The notes under the pieces were generated by a model that saw nothing but the letters and a program-made list of their open reading frames with translations, was not told the DNA's origin and did not search any database. The position numbers and the translations under genes were made by a program. From Actinomycetes bacterium (lineage in GTDB: Bacteria; Actinomycetota; Aquicultoria; CAJVYJ01; JAUVQD01), in the NCBI GenBank assembly GCA_030605305.1, contig JAUWIO010000053.1, forward strand, positions 1-6,206: a stretch of DNA of 6,206 nt. Reading direction: 5' to 3'. Positions 1 through 6,206 of this stretch are shown piece after piece (within the stretch, counting starts at the first letter, position 1; the number at the start of each line of letters is the position of its first letter).

Positions 1-1421
1 AGGCGGTCGAAAGTATGGTCCGGGAGGCAGCCGCTTCAGTCGGCGGGCGCGCATTCGCCGATCCGACCGACACCAACGTGCTCGATGAGGTCACTTTCCT
101 GGTCGAGGACCCCCACGTGGTCGTCGGAGATTTTGATGAGGGATTTCTGAAAGTGCCGCGAGCCGCTCTGGTGACGGCGATGAAGTCGCACCAGCGATAC
201 TTTCCCATAGAAGATGATAAAGGGCGCCTGATGGCCCGTTTTGCTGTCGTCCACAATGGTGATCCAGCGGCCGGCGAGCGTATTCGCCGCGGGCACGAGC
301 GTGTCTTACGAGCGCGCCTGGCCGATGCCGCCTTCTTTTTTGAAGAGGATACGAAGACGACCCTGGAGTCGAAGGTCGATAACCTAAAAAGTGTCGTCTG
401 GCAGGCAGAGCTGGGGACCGTCTACGACAAGACGGTCAGAGTTCGCGCGCTCGCCGCGAACCTGGCTGATAGGTTGGGTGAGGGCAAAGAGACGCGGGCG
501 ATGGTCGAACGGGCGGCTCTCCTGGCCAAGGCGGACCTGACGACCGCGATGGTCATAGAGTTTACGGACCTTCAAGGTGTGATCGGGAGCGAGTATGCCA
601 AGGTGGACGGCGAACCCCAGGCGGTGGTCGAGGCGGTGGCCGAACATTATCGGCCGCGCTTTGCCACAGACGAGCTCCCCAAGCAGACGGTGGCGCAGAT
701 AGTATCGGTAGCTGAAAAGCTCGATACGCTCGCCGGGTGTTTTCTTGTCGGGTTGATCCCGACCGGTTCAGCCGACCCATATGCTTTGCGCCGGCAGGCC
801 GCCGGAGTAGTGCAGATCTTGGCGCAGACCGGGTGGTCTTTTGATATACTGTACCTCGTAAAGCTGGCTATCGATAACTATCAGGAAACGGTGATCGATA
901 GTAGTGAGTCCGACAAGGCGGCCGGCGAGCTCCACGACTTTATGTTGGCCAGGGTGCGCCGCTGGCTCGATGATATCGGTGCGGCCCAGGCGGCCGTGGA
1001 AGCAGTACTCTTTGCGGGCCATGATGTAGTCGCATCTATTGCCGAGAGAGTGAGTTTACTGGGCGCGTTCGAGGGCACGAAGGAGCTTGAGGATGTTAAG
1101 CTGGCGTTTACGCGCTGCCGCAACCTGTCCCGTCCGGAATTAGGGCTGGAGGTCGATGCGGGACTATTCGATGATCCGGCCGAAGGACGCCTTCTTCAGG
1201 CGGCCCAAGGGGCGCGAGCGGCATTGAATGAGAAGCTCAAAACAGCTGATTTGGGCGCGGCGATGGCGGTCTTGGCTTCAATGCGTCCGCCTATTGATGA
1301 TTTCTTTGAGGCGGTTATGGTTATGGCGCCGGACGAAACGGTCAAGAATAACCGATTAAGGCTATTGAATACATGTGTCGGGCTGTCCGATGAGATAGCC
1401 GACTTTTCTAAATTACCGTAG
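1..1421 (+). CDS. glyS: Glycyl-tRNA synthetase beta subunit, 5'-truncated by window edge
   Basis: This is the beta chain of the two-chain (alpha2beta2) glycyl-tRNA synthetase, a cytoplasmic enzyme that attaches glycine to tRNA-Gly; the beta chain mainly binds the tRNA. The reading frame is open from the left edge (first full codon at base 3), so the ATG at 15 is an internal Met. About 472 residues are visible against roughly 680-700 for the family, so the N-terminal third is missing. Family blocks seen in order include LDEVTFLVEDP, the MKSHQRYFP segment, KADLTTAMVIEFTDLQG, LPTGS-like IPTGSADPYALRRQAAG, and near the end VMVMAPDE followed by NNRLRLL and ADFSKL, which belong to the C-terminal anticodon-binding-like domain. 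The TAG stop is at 1419-1421. The alpha-chain gene glyQ would be expected just upstream, outside the window. ppdK follows after 40 bases on the same strand, suggesting co-transcription. No frameshift or missing block is visible. Confidence 0.96.
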   Translation, partial: AVESMVREAAASVGGRAFADPTDTNVLDEVTFLVEDPHVVVGDFDEGFLKVPRAALVTAMKSHQRYFPIEDDKGRLMARFAVVHNGDPAAGERIRRGHERVLRARLADAAFFFEEDTKTTLESKVDNLKSVVWQAELGTVYDKTVRVRALAANLADRLGEGKETRAMVERAALLAKADLTTAMVIEFTDLQGVIGSEYAKVDGEPQAVVEAVAEHYRPRFATDELPKQTVAQIVSVAEKLDTLAGCFLVGLIPTGSADPYALRRQAAGVVQILAQTGWSFDILYLVKLAIDNYQETVIDSSESDKAAGELHDFMLARVRRWLDDIGAAQAAVEAVLFAGHDVVASIAERVSLLGAFEGTKELEDVKLAFTRCRNLSRPELGLEVDAGLFDDPAEGRLLQAAQGARAALNEKLKTADLGAAMAVLASMRPPIDDFFEAVMVMAPDETVKNNRLRLLNTCVGLSDEIADFSKLP

Positions 1422-1426
1422 GTCAA

Positions 1427-1449
1427 GGACCGGTTGGAGCGGCCGGTTC
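1427..1449 (+). other. GC-rich hairpin in the glyS-ppdK gap
   Basis: Bases 1427-1433 (GGACCGG) can pair with 1443-1449 (CCGGTTC) as a 7-bp stem with one G-U wobble around a 9-base loop. CCGGTT also occurs twice as a direct repeat (1430-1435 and 1443-1448). The hairpin ends one base before the GGGGGG ribosome binding site of ppdK and has no following T run, so it is not a typical intrinsic terminator. It could affect ribosome access or mark an RNA processing site. That role is inference, and a chance GC-rich stem is possible. Confidence 0.4.
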
Positions 1450-1450
1450 A

Positions 1451-1456
1451 GGGGGG
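1451..1456 (+). promoter_or_regulatory. Ribosome binding site deciding the ppdK start
   Basis: A GGGGGG run lies five bases before ATG 1462. An in-frame TTG sits directly before that ATG (1459), but it would be only two bases from the run. The spacing therefore supports ATG 1462 as the start. Confidence 0.6.
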
Positions 1457-1461
1457 TATTG

Positions 1462-4116
1462 ATGAGGCAAGAAAAGTTTGTCTACACATTCGAAGAAGGC
1501 AAAGCCGACATGAAGTATGTTCTCGGCGGGAAAGGCGCTAATCTGGCAGAGATGACCAATCTCGGACTGCCGGTGCCGCCGGGATTCACCATCACGACCG
1601 ATGCCTGCAATCTTTATTCGCAGTCGAGTGCCAACCCGCCCGGACTCGATGAACAGATAAGTGAGAAGTTGGCCGACCTGGAGGCGAAGACCGGTAAAAA
1701 ACTGGGCGACGCCGCCGATCCGCTCCTCGTCAGTGTTCGTTCGGGCGCACCATTCTCGATGCCCGGGATGATGGACACGGTCCTCAATCTCGGACTCAAT
1801 GACGAAAGTGGCGAGGGGCTCAGCGCCCTGACTCAAAATGAGCGCTTCGCCTACGATTCATACCGCCGGTTCATTCAGATGTTCGGCAAGGTCGTTATGG
1901 ATGTCGACGGGCAGCTCTTTGAAGATGCCATCTCGGCCTTGAAGACGGAGAAGGGTGTCGAGAACGATCTCGATTTGACGGCCGACGACCTGAAAGAGTT
2001 GATCGTCAGGTTCAAGGGCATCGCCAAGGGTGAAGCCGGCCGAGATTTCCCTCAAGAACCGCGGAAACAACTCGACTCGTCCATTAGGGCTGTTTTTGAC
2101 TCCTGGAATAATAAGCGGGCCGTAGACTACCGCCGCCTTTATAAGATACCCGAGACGCTCGGTACGGCGGTAAACGTCCAGACGATGGTCTTCGGCAATC
2201 AAGGCAATTCTTCCGGTACCGGGGTAGCTTTTACTCGTGACGCCGCTACCGGCGCCAACGAGTTCTATGGCGACTACCTGACGAATGCCCAGGGCGAGGA
2301 TGTCGTTGCCGGGATCCGGCTCACAAAGCCGATCGCCGAGCTTGAGCAGGAGATGCCGGAGGTCTACGGCGACCTGATGCGGACCCTAAATATATTAGAG
2401 AAACACTATCGCGACATGTGCGATACCGAGTTCACTGTCGATAAAGGCAAGCTCTATATGCTCCAGACCCGTGTCGGTAAGAGGACGGCCGCGGCCGCCC
2501 TGAAGATCGCCGTCGATATGGTGGAGGAAGGACTTATCTCCAAAGAAGAAGCGGTGATGCGGATAGAACCCGACCAGTTAGACCAGCTGCTGCACCCGCG
2601 TTTTGATCCGGAAGCCGACCTCGATGTGCTCACCAAGGGGCTTAATGCGTCACCGGGAGCAGCGGTCGGCAAAGTCGTTTTCGACGCCAACGAGGCTGAG
2701 CGTTTAGGGGAGCAGGGCGAGAAAGTCATTCTGACTCGCTGGGAGACGACCCCCGATGACCTCCACGGCATGATCGCCGCGCAGGGCATCCTGACCAGTC
2801 ATGGCGGCAAGACCAGCCACGCGGCCGTTGTCGCCAGAGGCATGGGCAAGCCGTGTGTCGCCGGTGCGGGCGAGCTAAAGATCGACATGCGCAACCAAGT
2901 ATTCAGTGTTAACGGTATCAGTGTTAAGGGCGGCGATATCATCAGCATCGACGGGACGACCGGCCGGGTCATTGTGGGCGAGGTGCCGTTGGTCGAACCG
3001 AAACCGACGCCGGAATTAGAGACCGTCCTCGGGTGGGCCGATGAGTTGCGTCGTCTCGGTGTGCGAACGAACGCGGATACACCGGAGGATGCTGTTAAGG
3101 CTCGAGAGTTTGGCGCCGAAGGCATCGGACTGGCCCGGACCGAGCACATGTTTCTTGGAGACAGGCTCCCAATTGTTCAAAAAATGATCCTCGGCGATGA
3201 CGAAGAGAAGAAAGCGGCGCTGGCCGAGCTGAGAGAAGTCCAGAAAAGTGACTTTTCCGGCATCCTCACGGCTATGGATGGCCTGCCTGTGACGATTCGC
3301 CTCCTCGATCCGCCGCTTCACGAGTTCTTACCGGACCTGGTAGGGCTTGAGGTGGAAGTGGCCAAGATGGAGTGCCAGGGCGCTGCTGAAGCGGATCTGA
3401 ATGAGAAGCGAGAGCTTTTAAGTCGCGTTCAGGCCATGACCGAGGCCAATCCCATGCTGGGCCTTCGGGGCTGTCGTCTCGGCATCCTCGAGCCGGAGAT
3501 CTATAAGATGCAGGCCCGGGCGATCATGGAAGCGGCGGTCGAGCTCAAGGCAGCGGGCAAAGACCCGCACGTTGAGATCATGGTCCCGCTCGTGGCGGTC
3601 CTGTCCGAACTGAGCTACCTGAAAGAAAAGATTAAGGCTGTCTGTGATGAGGTCCTGGACGCCAGCGGGGAACGGCTCGCGTACAAGATAGGCACTATGA
3701 TCGAGCTGCCCCGGGCGGCGCTCACGGCCGACGAGATCGCCGAGGACGCGGAGTTCTTCTCATTCGGCACCAACGACCTGACCCAAACGACCTTCGGGTT
3801 CAGTCGCGACGATATCGAGGGCAAGATCCTCGTCCGCTACCTTGACCGCAAGATACTCGAGAGCAATCCATTCGAGATCATAGATCCCGCCGTGGGCAAG
3901 CTCATCAAGACCGCCTGTGAACTTGGCCGCAAGACCAATCCGACCCTAAAGCTCGGGATCTGCGGGGAGCACGGCGGAGAACCGAATTCAGTGAAGTTCT
4001 TCAATGAGGTCGGTCTCGACTATGTCAGTTGCTCTCCGTATCGTGTACCGCTGGCCCGTTTGGCTGCCGCCCAGGCATCCATCGCCGAGCGGACTGCCGC
4101 CGGGACTACAGCCTGA
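1462..4116 (+). CDS. ppdK: Pyruvate, phosphate dikinase (EC 2.7.9.1)
   Basis: This cytosolic enzyme interconverts pyruvate + ATP + Pi and PEP + AMP + PPi. In anaerobes it can serve gluconeogenesis or PPi-linked glycolysis. The 884 residues match the usual bacterial length (about 870-890), and all three domains are intact. The N-terminal ATP-grasp domain has GGKGANLAEM (K24), SVRSGAPFSMPGMMDTVLN (R93), and E323 and Q335 in the EFT...LQTR block, the positions that bind Mg-ATP in the Clostridium symbiosum enzyme. The swivelling phosphohistidine domain has GGKTSHAAVVARG with catalytic His453. The C-terminal PEP/pyruvate TIM barrel has ARTEHMF (R559), RLLDPPLHEF (R613), E748 in GTMIELPR, GTNDLTQ (N771, D772) and catalytic Cys834 in GICGEHGG. 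Thr451, two residues before the His, is the residue modified by the PDRP-type regulatory kinase/phosphatase in plants and some bacteria. No gene for that regulator lies in this window. The gene follows glyS by 40 bases and probably shares its transcript. Confidence 0.98.
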   Translation: MRQEKFVYTFEEGKADMKYVLGGKGANLAEMTNLGLPVPPGFTITTDACNLYSQSSANPPGLDEQISEKLADLEAKTGKKLGDAADPLLVSVRSGAPFSMPGMMDTVLNLGLNDESGEGLSALTQNERFAYDSYRRFIQMFGKVVMDVDGQLFEDAISALKTEKGVENDLDLTADDLKELIVRFKGIAKGEAGRDFPQEPRKQLDSSIRAVFDSWNNKRAVDYRRLYKIPETLGTAVNVQTMVFGNQGNSSGTGVAFTRDAATGANEFYGDYLTNAQGEDVVAGIRLTKPIAELEQEMPEVYGDLMRTLNILEKHYRDMCDTEFTVDKGKLYMLQTRVGKRTAAAALKIAVDMVEEGLISKEEAVMRIEPDQLDQLLHPRFDPEADLDVLTKGLNASPGAAVGKVVFDANEAERLGEQGEKVILTRWETTPDDLHGMIAAQGILTSHGGKTSHAAVVARGMGKPCVAGAGELKIDMRNQVFSVNGISVKGGDIISIDGTTGRVIVGEVPLVEPKPTPELETVLGWADELRRLGVRTNADTPEDAVKAREFGAEGIGLARTEHMFLGDRLPIVQKMILGDDEEKKAALAELREVQKSDFSGILTAMDGLPVTIRLLDPPLHEFLPDLVGLEVEVAKMECQGAAEADLNEKRELLSRVQAMTEANPMLGLRGCRLGILEPEIYKMQARAIMEAAVELKAAGKDPHVEIMVPLVAVLSELSYLKEKIKAVCDEVLDASGERLAYKIGTMIELPRAALTADEIAEDAEFFSFGTNDLTQTTFGFSRDDIEGKILVRYLDRKILESNPFEIIDPAVGKLIKTACELGRKTNPTLKLGICGEHGGEPNSVKFFNEVGLDYVSCSPYRVPLARLAAAQASIAERTAAGTTA

Positions 4117-4165
4117 CCTGACCCCGTCTTTGCGAATATCCACCACTTTGTTGCCTGGCAGGCGT

Positions 4166-4195
4166 TTGACCGGGTTGTTTTCGGGTATCTAAGAT
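4166..4195 (+). promoter_or_regulatory. Candidate sigma70-type promoter for the small exported-protein gene
   Basis: TTGACC (4166-4171) matches the -35 consensus at five of six positions. TAAGAT (4190-4195) matches the -10 consensus at four of six, with an 18-base spacer. It lies in the 117-base gap after ppdK and would start transcription near base 4202, leaving a leader of about 30-40 bases that contains the AGGGGAGG ribosome binding site. This would let the gene be expressed independently of glyS-ppdK. The call rests on consensus matching only. Confidence 0.45.
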
Positions 4196-4224
4196 ATCGG
4201 CAAGACGTTGGTTCGGGTCTGACT

Positions 4225-4232
4225 AGGGGAGG
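4225..4232 (+). promoter_or_regulatory. Strong Shine-Dalgarno site that questions the first ATG
   Basis: AGGGGAGG is a near-ideal ribosome binding site. Its GGAGG core ends at 4232, leaving one base before ATG 4234, which is too close for normal initiation. It leaves ten bases before the in-frame GTG 4243, which is acceptable. The site therefore favours GTG 4243 as the start of the next gene. Confidence 0.6.
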
Positions 4233-4242
4233 AATGCAGGGA

Positions 4243-4713
4243 GTGTCACAAAGATCCAGGCGCCTGCTTATAGTCGCCTTTGTTGCGCTCCTTGTCCCCG
4301 GACCTCTCGCCGTCTGTAACCTTGCACCTGCTCCGCCGGAAGAAAAAGTCGAAACGGTCCCCAAGGTCCAGGTAGAAAAAGTGACGACGATCGAGATCCC
4401 GGCCCAGTGGCCAAAAGACATTCCGATCTATCCAGGCGCGCAGATCGTTTCCGAGACGCCGACCGCGTCCGGGCAGAGCCTGACTCTCAAGACGGAGGAC
4501 ACGGCAGCCGAGGTCTTCAATTGGTATTTCGACCGCCTGGATTCCGAGAATTGGATAATGCCCGCGCCGATGCTCGATGTCGCCAGGAATGTCGCATCGA
4601 TCAGCGGCACTCTTGACGGGCGGACGCTGAGATTTATGGCCCAGACGGCTGAGACGGAAGAGGGCTATACCTCGTTCTCGATCACGGCCGATCTCCCCGT
4701 TGCCGTAAAATAG
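4243..4713 (+). CDS. Small exported or lipoprotein-like protein with a YPGA-type domain, function unknown
   Basis: I do not recognise a named family. From GTG 4243 the product is 156 residues (159 from the less likely ATG 4234). It begins with a clear signal sequence: a basic stretch with R4, R6 and R7, then a hydrophobic core at about residues 8-18. A cysteine follows at residue 25 in PLAVC. This resembles a lipobox, but Val at -1 is atypical (Gly, Ala or Ser is usual), so membrane anchoring is uncertain. A Pro/Glu/Lys/Val-rich linker (about 28-52) leads to a compact C-terminal domain starting at WPKDIPIYPGAQIV and including a DTAAEVFNWYFDRL helix (about 86-99), then beta-rich sequence to the end. 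The pattern 'IPIYPGA..., Thr/Asp, FY/YF...L...W' recalls short secreted domains I know from uncharacterised bacterial lipoproteins. The gene likely has its own promoter at 4166-4195 and ends 73 bases before gatC. Extracytoplasmic location is well supported; function is not. Confidence 0.8.
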   Translation: MSQRSRRLLIVAFVALLVPGPLAVCNLAPAPPEEKVETVPKVQVEKVTTIEIPAQWPKDIPIYPGAQIVSETPTASGQSLTLKTEDTAAEVFNWYFDRLDSENWIMPAPMLDVARNVASISGTLDGRTLRFMAQTAETEEGYTSFSITADLPVAVK

Positions 4714-4726
4714 CTGCGATCGGCAA
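4700..4726 (+). other. Weak inverted repeat across the stop codon of the exported-protein gene
   Basis: TTGCCG (4700-4705) is perfectly complementary to CGGCAA (4721-4726), separated by 15 bases that contain the TAG stop (4711-4713). The stem is short, the loop is long and no T run follows, so it is at best a poor terminator. Confidence 0.2.
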
Positions 4727-4730
4727 AATG

Positions 4731-4769
4731 AGCCTTCCCGGATATTCAGCTTGTACAAACGGGCTGGCT
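4731..4769 (+). other. Interrupted inverted repeat upstream of gatC
   Basis: AGCC (4731-4734) pairs with GGCT (4766-4769), and CCCG (4737-4740) pairs with CGGG (4760-4763), with a 2x2 mismatch between the two short stems and a 19-base loop. The loop contains the perfect palindrome TTGTACAA (4751-4758). The structure ends six bases before the -10 box of gatC. It could be a weak terminator for the preceding gene or part of an operator. No T tract follows, and short palindromes like this arise by chance. Confidence 0.25.
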
Positions 4770-4780
4770 ATTGCTATATT
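4751..4780 (+). promoter_or_regulatory. Candidate gatC promoter giving a leaderless transcript
   Basis: TATATT (4775-4780) matches the -10 consensus at five of six positions and is preceded by a GC dinucleotide. The first base of ATG 4787 lies seven bases after the box, about where transcription should begin. The -35 candidate TTGTAC (4751-4756, 18-base spacer) matches only its first three bases. No purine-rich ribosome binding site precedes the ATG. Together these point to a transcript starting at or next to the start codon. The call is inferred from position and motif. Confidence 0.5.
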
Positions 4781-4786
4781 CTGTCC

Positions 4787-5071
4787 ATGCTGATTTCCCG
4801 AGAAGATGTCGAACACATTGCCGCCCTGGCCCGTCTAGCCTTGACCGATGAGGAGACGGACAAACTGACGGTGGAACTGGGACAGATATTGGAGCACGCC
4901 GGCAAGATCTCCGAGCTTGATACGGCCGGCGTCGAGCCCTCTGCCCACGCGGTCAAAGTGACCAATGTCTTACGGGCCGACAAGGTTGGTGATGAGCTCT
5001 CGCAAGAAGAGGCTCTGGCCAACGCCCCCAACCGCGAAAACGATGCTTTCGGGGTCCCGAAGATCGTATGA
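4787..5071 (+). CDS. gatC: Asp-tRNA(Asn)/Glu-tRNA(Gln) amidotransferase subunit C
   Basis: GatC is the small subunit of the cytoplasmic GatCAB complex, which amidates Glu-tRNA-Gln and/or Asp-tRNA-Asn in bacteria lacking GlnRS and/or AsnRS. It wraps around GatA and stabilises the A-B assembly. The 94 residues are the normal family length. Recognisable blocks are [16 protein letters not shown] (8-23), [14 protein letters not shown] (41-54), NVLRADKV (60-67) and the C-terminal FGVPKIV (88-94). The frame is open further upstream to a TTG at 4751, but that would add 12 residues unlike GatC and place the start inside the presumed promoter, so ATG 4787 is preferred. There is no visible Shine-Dalgarno site, in keeping with a leaderless transcript. 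Its TGA stop overlaps the ATG of gatA by four bases. Confidence 0.95.
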   Translation: MLISREDVEHIAALARLALTDEETDKLTVELGQILEHAGKISELDTAGVEPSAHAVKVTNVLRADKVGDELSQEEALANAPNRENDAFGVPKIV

Positions 5072-6206
5072 CAGCCCCAAGAGCTCTCGACTACGACCTG
5101 ACTATCAAAGAGGCTTCCGACCGCCTGGACCGGGGCGAGATAAGCGCGGTCGAGCTGACTGAGGCGGTCCTCTCACGCATCAACGCGGTCGAGCCACAAG
5201 TAAAGGCATACCTGCATGTCGATGAAGACAGCGCCCGTGAGCAGGCCGCCGCGGCTGATAAGAGCCGCCGGGACGGCGGCGTTGGTCCGCTTCTAGGCAT
5301 ACCGCTGGCCGTCAAAGATAATATTTGCATCCAAGGCATGCCCGCGACCTGCGCTTCGAAGATCCTCAGCGGGTTCGTGTCACCTTATGATGCTACAGTG
5401 ACCGGCGCGCTCAAGAAAAGTGGCGCGGTACTTTTAGGGAAGACGAACCTCGATGAATTTGCCATGGGTTCGTCGACAGAAAACTCCGCGATGCAGGTGA
5501 CGTCAAATCCCTGGGACCTATCAAGAGTACCCGGAGGTTCGAGCGGCGGCTCGGCGGCCGCGGTTGCCTCGGGGCAAGCACTGGCGGCCCTGGGGTCGGA
5601 TACCGGCGGCTCTATCAGGCAGCCGGCCGCTTTCTGCGGCGTTGTCGGCTTAAAACCGACTTACGGTGTCGTCTCCCGCTATGGTCTGGTCGCTTTTGCT
5701 TCTTCGTTGGACCAGATCGGGCCGCTGACAAAGGACGTCGCCGACGCGGCTTTGCTCCTGAACGTTTTGGCCGGCCATGATCGACATGATTCGACATCGA
5801 TCGATCGAGAATATCCGGATTTCACTGCCGCCCTGGATGGCGGTGTCGATGGATTGAGGCTGGGTTTCCCCCAAGAGCTGGTGGCCGAAGGCGTTAGTGA
5901 CGATATCAAGGCTGTCGTCGACGGGACTATCAAGAAGTTAGAATCCCAGGGGGCGATAGTGGAGCCGGTCAGTCTACCTACGCTGGCCTACGCCCTGTCC
6001 GCCTATTACATAATCGCTCCGGCCGAAGCCAGCTCCAACCTGGCCCGCTTCGATGGGGTCAGGTACGGGCGTCGGGCCGAGGGCGCCAAGGACCTGTTGG
6101 AAATGTATAAGAGGACCAGGGCCGAAGGATTCGGGCCGGAGGTCAAGCGCCGCATCATGTTGGGCACCTACGCGCTCAGCGCCGGCTATTACGATGCCTA
6201 TTACGG
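5068..6206 (+). CDS. gatA: Asp-tRNA(Asn)/Glu-tRNA(Gln) amidotransferase subunit A, 3'-truncated by window edge
   Basis: GatA is the amidase-signature subunit of GatCAB. It hydrolyses glutamine and passes the ammonia through a tunnel to GatB for tRNA-dependent amidation. The frame starts at ATG 5068, within the stop of gatC, and stays open to the right edge, giving 379 full codons of an expected 480-490. The catalytic Ser-cisSer-Lys triad is intact: K83 in IPLAVKDN, cis-Ser S158 in [12 protein letters not shown], and nucleophile S182 in [13 protein letters not shown]. The K-to-S and S-to-S spacings (75 and 24) equal those of the Staphylococcus aureus enzyme. Other family blocks are [41 protein letters not shown] and, near the edge, [22 protein letters not shown]. 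Residue 208 or so, in [10 protein letters not shown], is Val where I recall Arg being usual. No good Shine-Dalgarno site is seen, so translation is probably coupled to gatC through the ATGA overlap. gatB is expected downstream. Confidence 0.97.
   Translation, partial: MTAPRALDYDLTIKEASDRLDRGEISAVELTEAVLSRINAVEPQVKAYLHVDEDSAREQAAAADKSRRDGGVGPLLGIPLAVKDNICIQGMPATCASKILSGFVSPYDATVTGALKKSGAVLLGKTNLDEFAMGSSTENSAMQVTSNPWDLSRVPGGSSGGSAAAVASGQALAALGSDTGGSIRQPAAFCGVVGLKPTYGVVSRYGLVAFASSLDQIGPLTKDVADAALLLNVLAGHDRHDSTSIDREYPDFTAALDGGVDGLRLGFPQELVAEGVSDDIKAVVDGTIKKLESQGAIVEPVSLPTLAYALSAYYIIAPAEASSNLARFDGVRYGRRAEGAKDLLEMYKRTRAEGFGPEVKRRIMLGTYALSAGYYDAYY

Noticed and set aside
826..842. Terminator-like hairpin (AGACC/GGTCT stem, 4-base loop, then TTTT) inside glyS
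   Set aside because: The stem is only 5 bp and sits in the middle of a conserved, intact coding region, so it is most likely chance.
845..850. TATACT -10-like hexamer inside glyS
   Set aside because: The nearest -35-like hexamer (TTGGCG at 819-824) would give a 20-base spacer, and no gene starts just downstream.
1423..1836. A 137-codon minus-strand open frame opposite the start of ppdK
   Set aside because: It lies antisense to highly conserved PpdK coding sequence and has no family resemblance; it follows from the codon bias of ppdK.
4020..4421. A 133-codon minus-strand open frame across the ppdK end, the gap and the exported-protein start
   Set aside because: It has no motif, overlaps two + strand genes and a promoter candidate, and its composition looks like that of an antisense shadow.
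4246..4758. A 170-codon open frame on the minus strand, longer than the + strand gene it covers
   Set aside because: The translation is Arg-rich with no recognisable motif. The + strand frame has a ribosome binding site, signal sequence and domain-like pattern, so the minus frame is a shadow.
4751..4786. Upstream TTG start extending gatC by 12 residues
   Set aside because: The extra residues do not resemble the GatC N-terminus, there is no ribosome binding site, and the region carries the presumed promoter.
5776..5811. TCGA/ATCGA-rich repetitive stretch in gatA
   Set aside because: It encodes the ordinary GatA segment [13 protein letters not shown] in frame, so it needs no separate explanation as a repeat.

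Overview
The window is a compact run of bacterial housekeeping genes, all on the + strand and moderately GC-rich by eye. In order they are: the 3' two thirds of glyS (glycyl-tRNA synthetase beta chain), ppdK (pyruvate, phosphate dikinase), a small exported or lipoprotein-like gene of unknown function, gatC, and the 5' part of gatA (two subunits of the tRNA-dependent amidotransferase). I see no RNA gene, mobile element, CRISPR array or recent insertion.

Organism. Three features suggest an anaerobic, possibly deep-branching Gram-positive-type bacterium: a two-chain GlyRS, a PPDK of the bacterial type, and reliance on GatCAB for Gln-tRNA and/or Asn-tRNA. From memory, glyS and ppdK lie close together in some clostridial and deep actinobacterial lineages. 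The apparent leaderless start of gatC fits an actinobacterial background but does not prove it. The lineage is an inference; no marker here settles it.

Layout. Positions 1-1421 hold glyS, cut at its 5' end. A 40-base gap with a GC-rich hairpin and a GGGGGG ribosome binding site leads to ppdK at 1462-4116, so the two are probably co-transcribed. A 117-base gap (4117-4233) has no convincing terminator but holds a sigma70-like promoter (4166-4195). It precedes the small secreted-protein gene, whose better-supported start is GTG 4243 rather than ATG 4234. A 73-base gap (4714-4786) has two weak inverted repeats and a -10 box placed so that transcription would start at or next to the ATG of gatC (4787). 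gatC and gatA overlap by four bases (ATGA) and run off the right edge.

How the genes work together. GlyS charges tRNA-Gly, and GatCA(B) converts Glu-tRNA-Gln and/or Asp-tRNA-Asn to the correct aminoacyl-tRNA. PpdK interconverts pyruvate and PEP. The first and last genes share a theme of tRNA charging, but ppdK and the small exported gene have no obvious functional link to them. The least explained parts are the small exported protein and the architecture around the gatC promoter. I do not see a new multi-gene system here.
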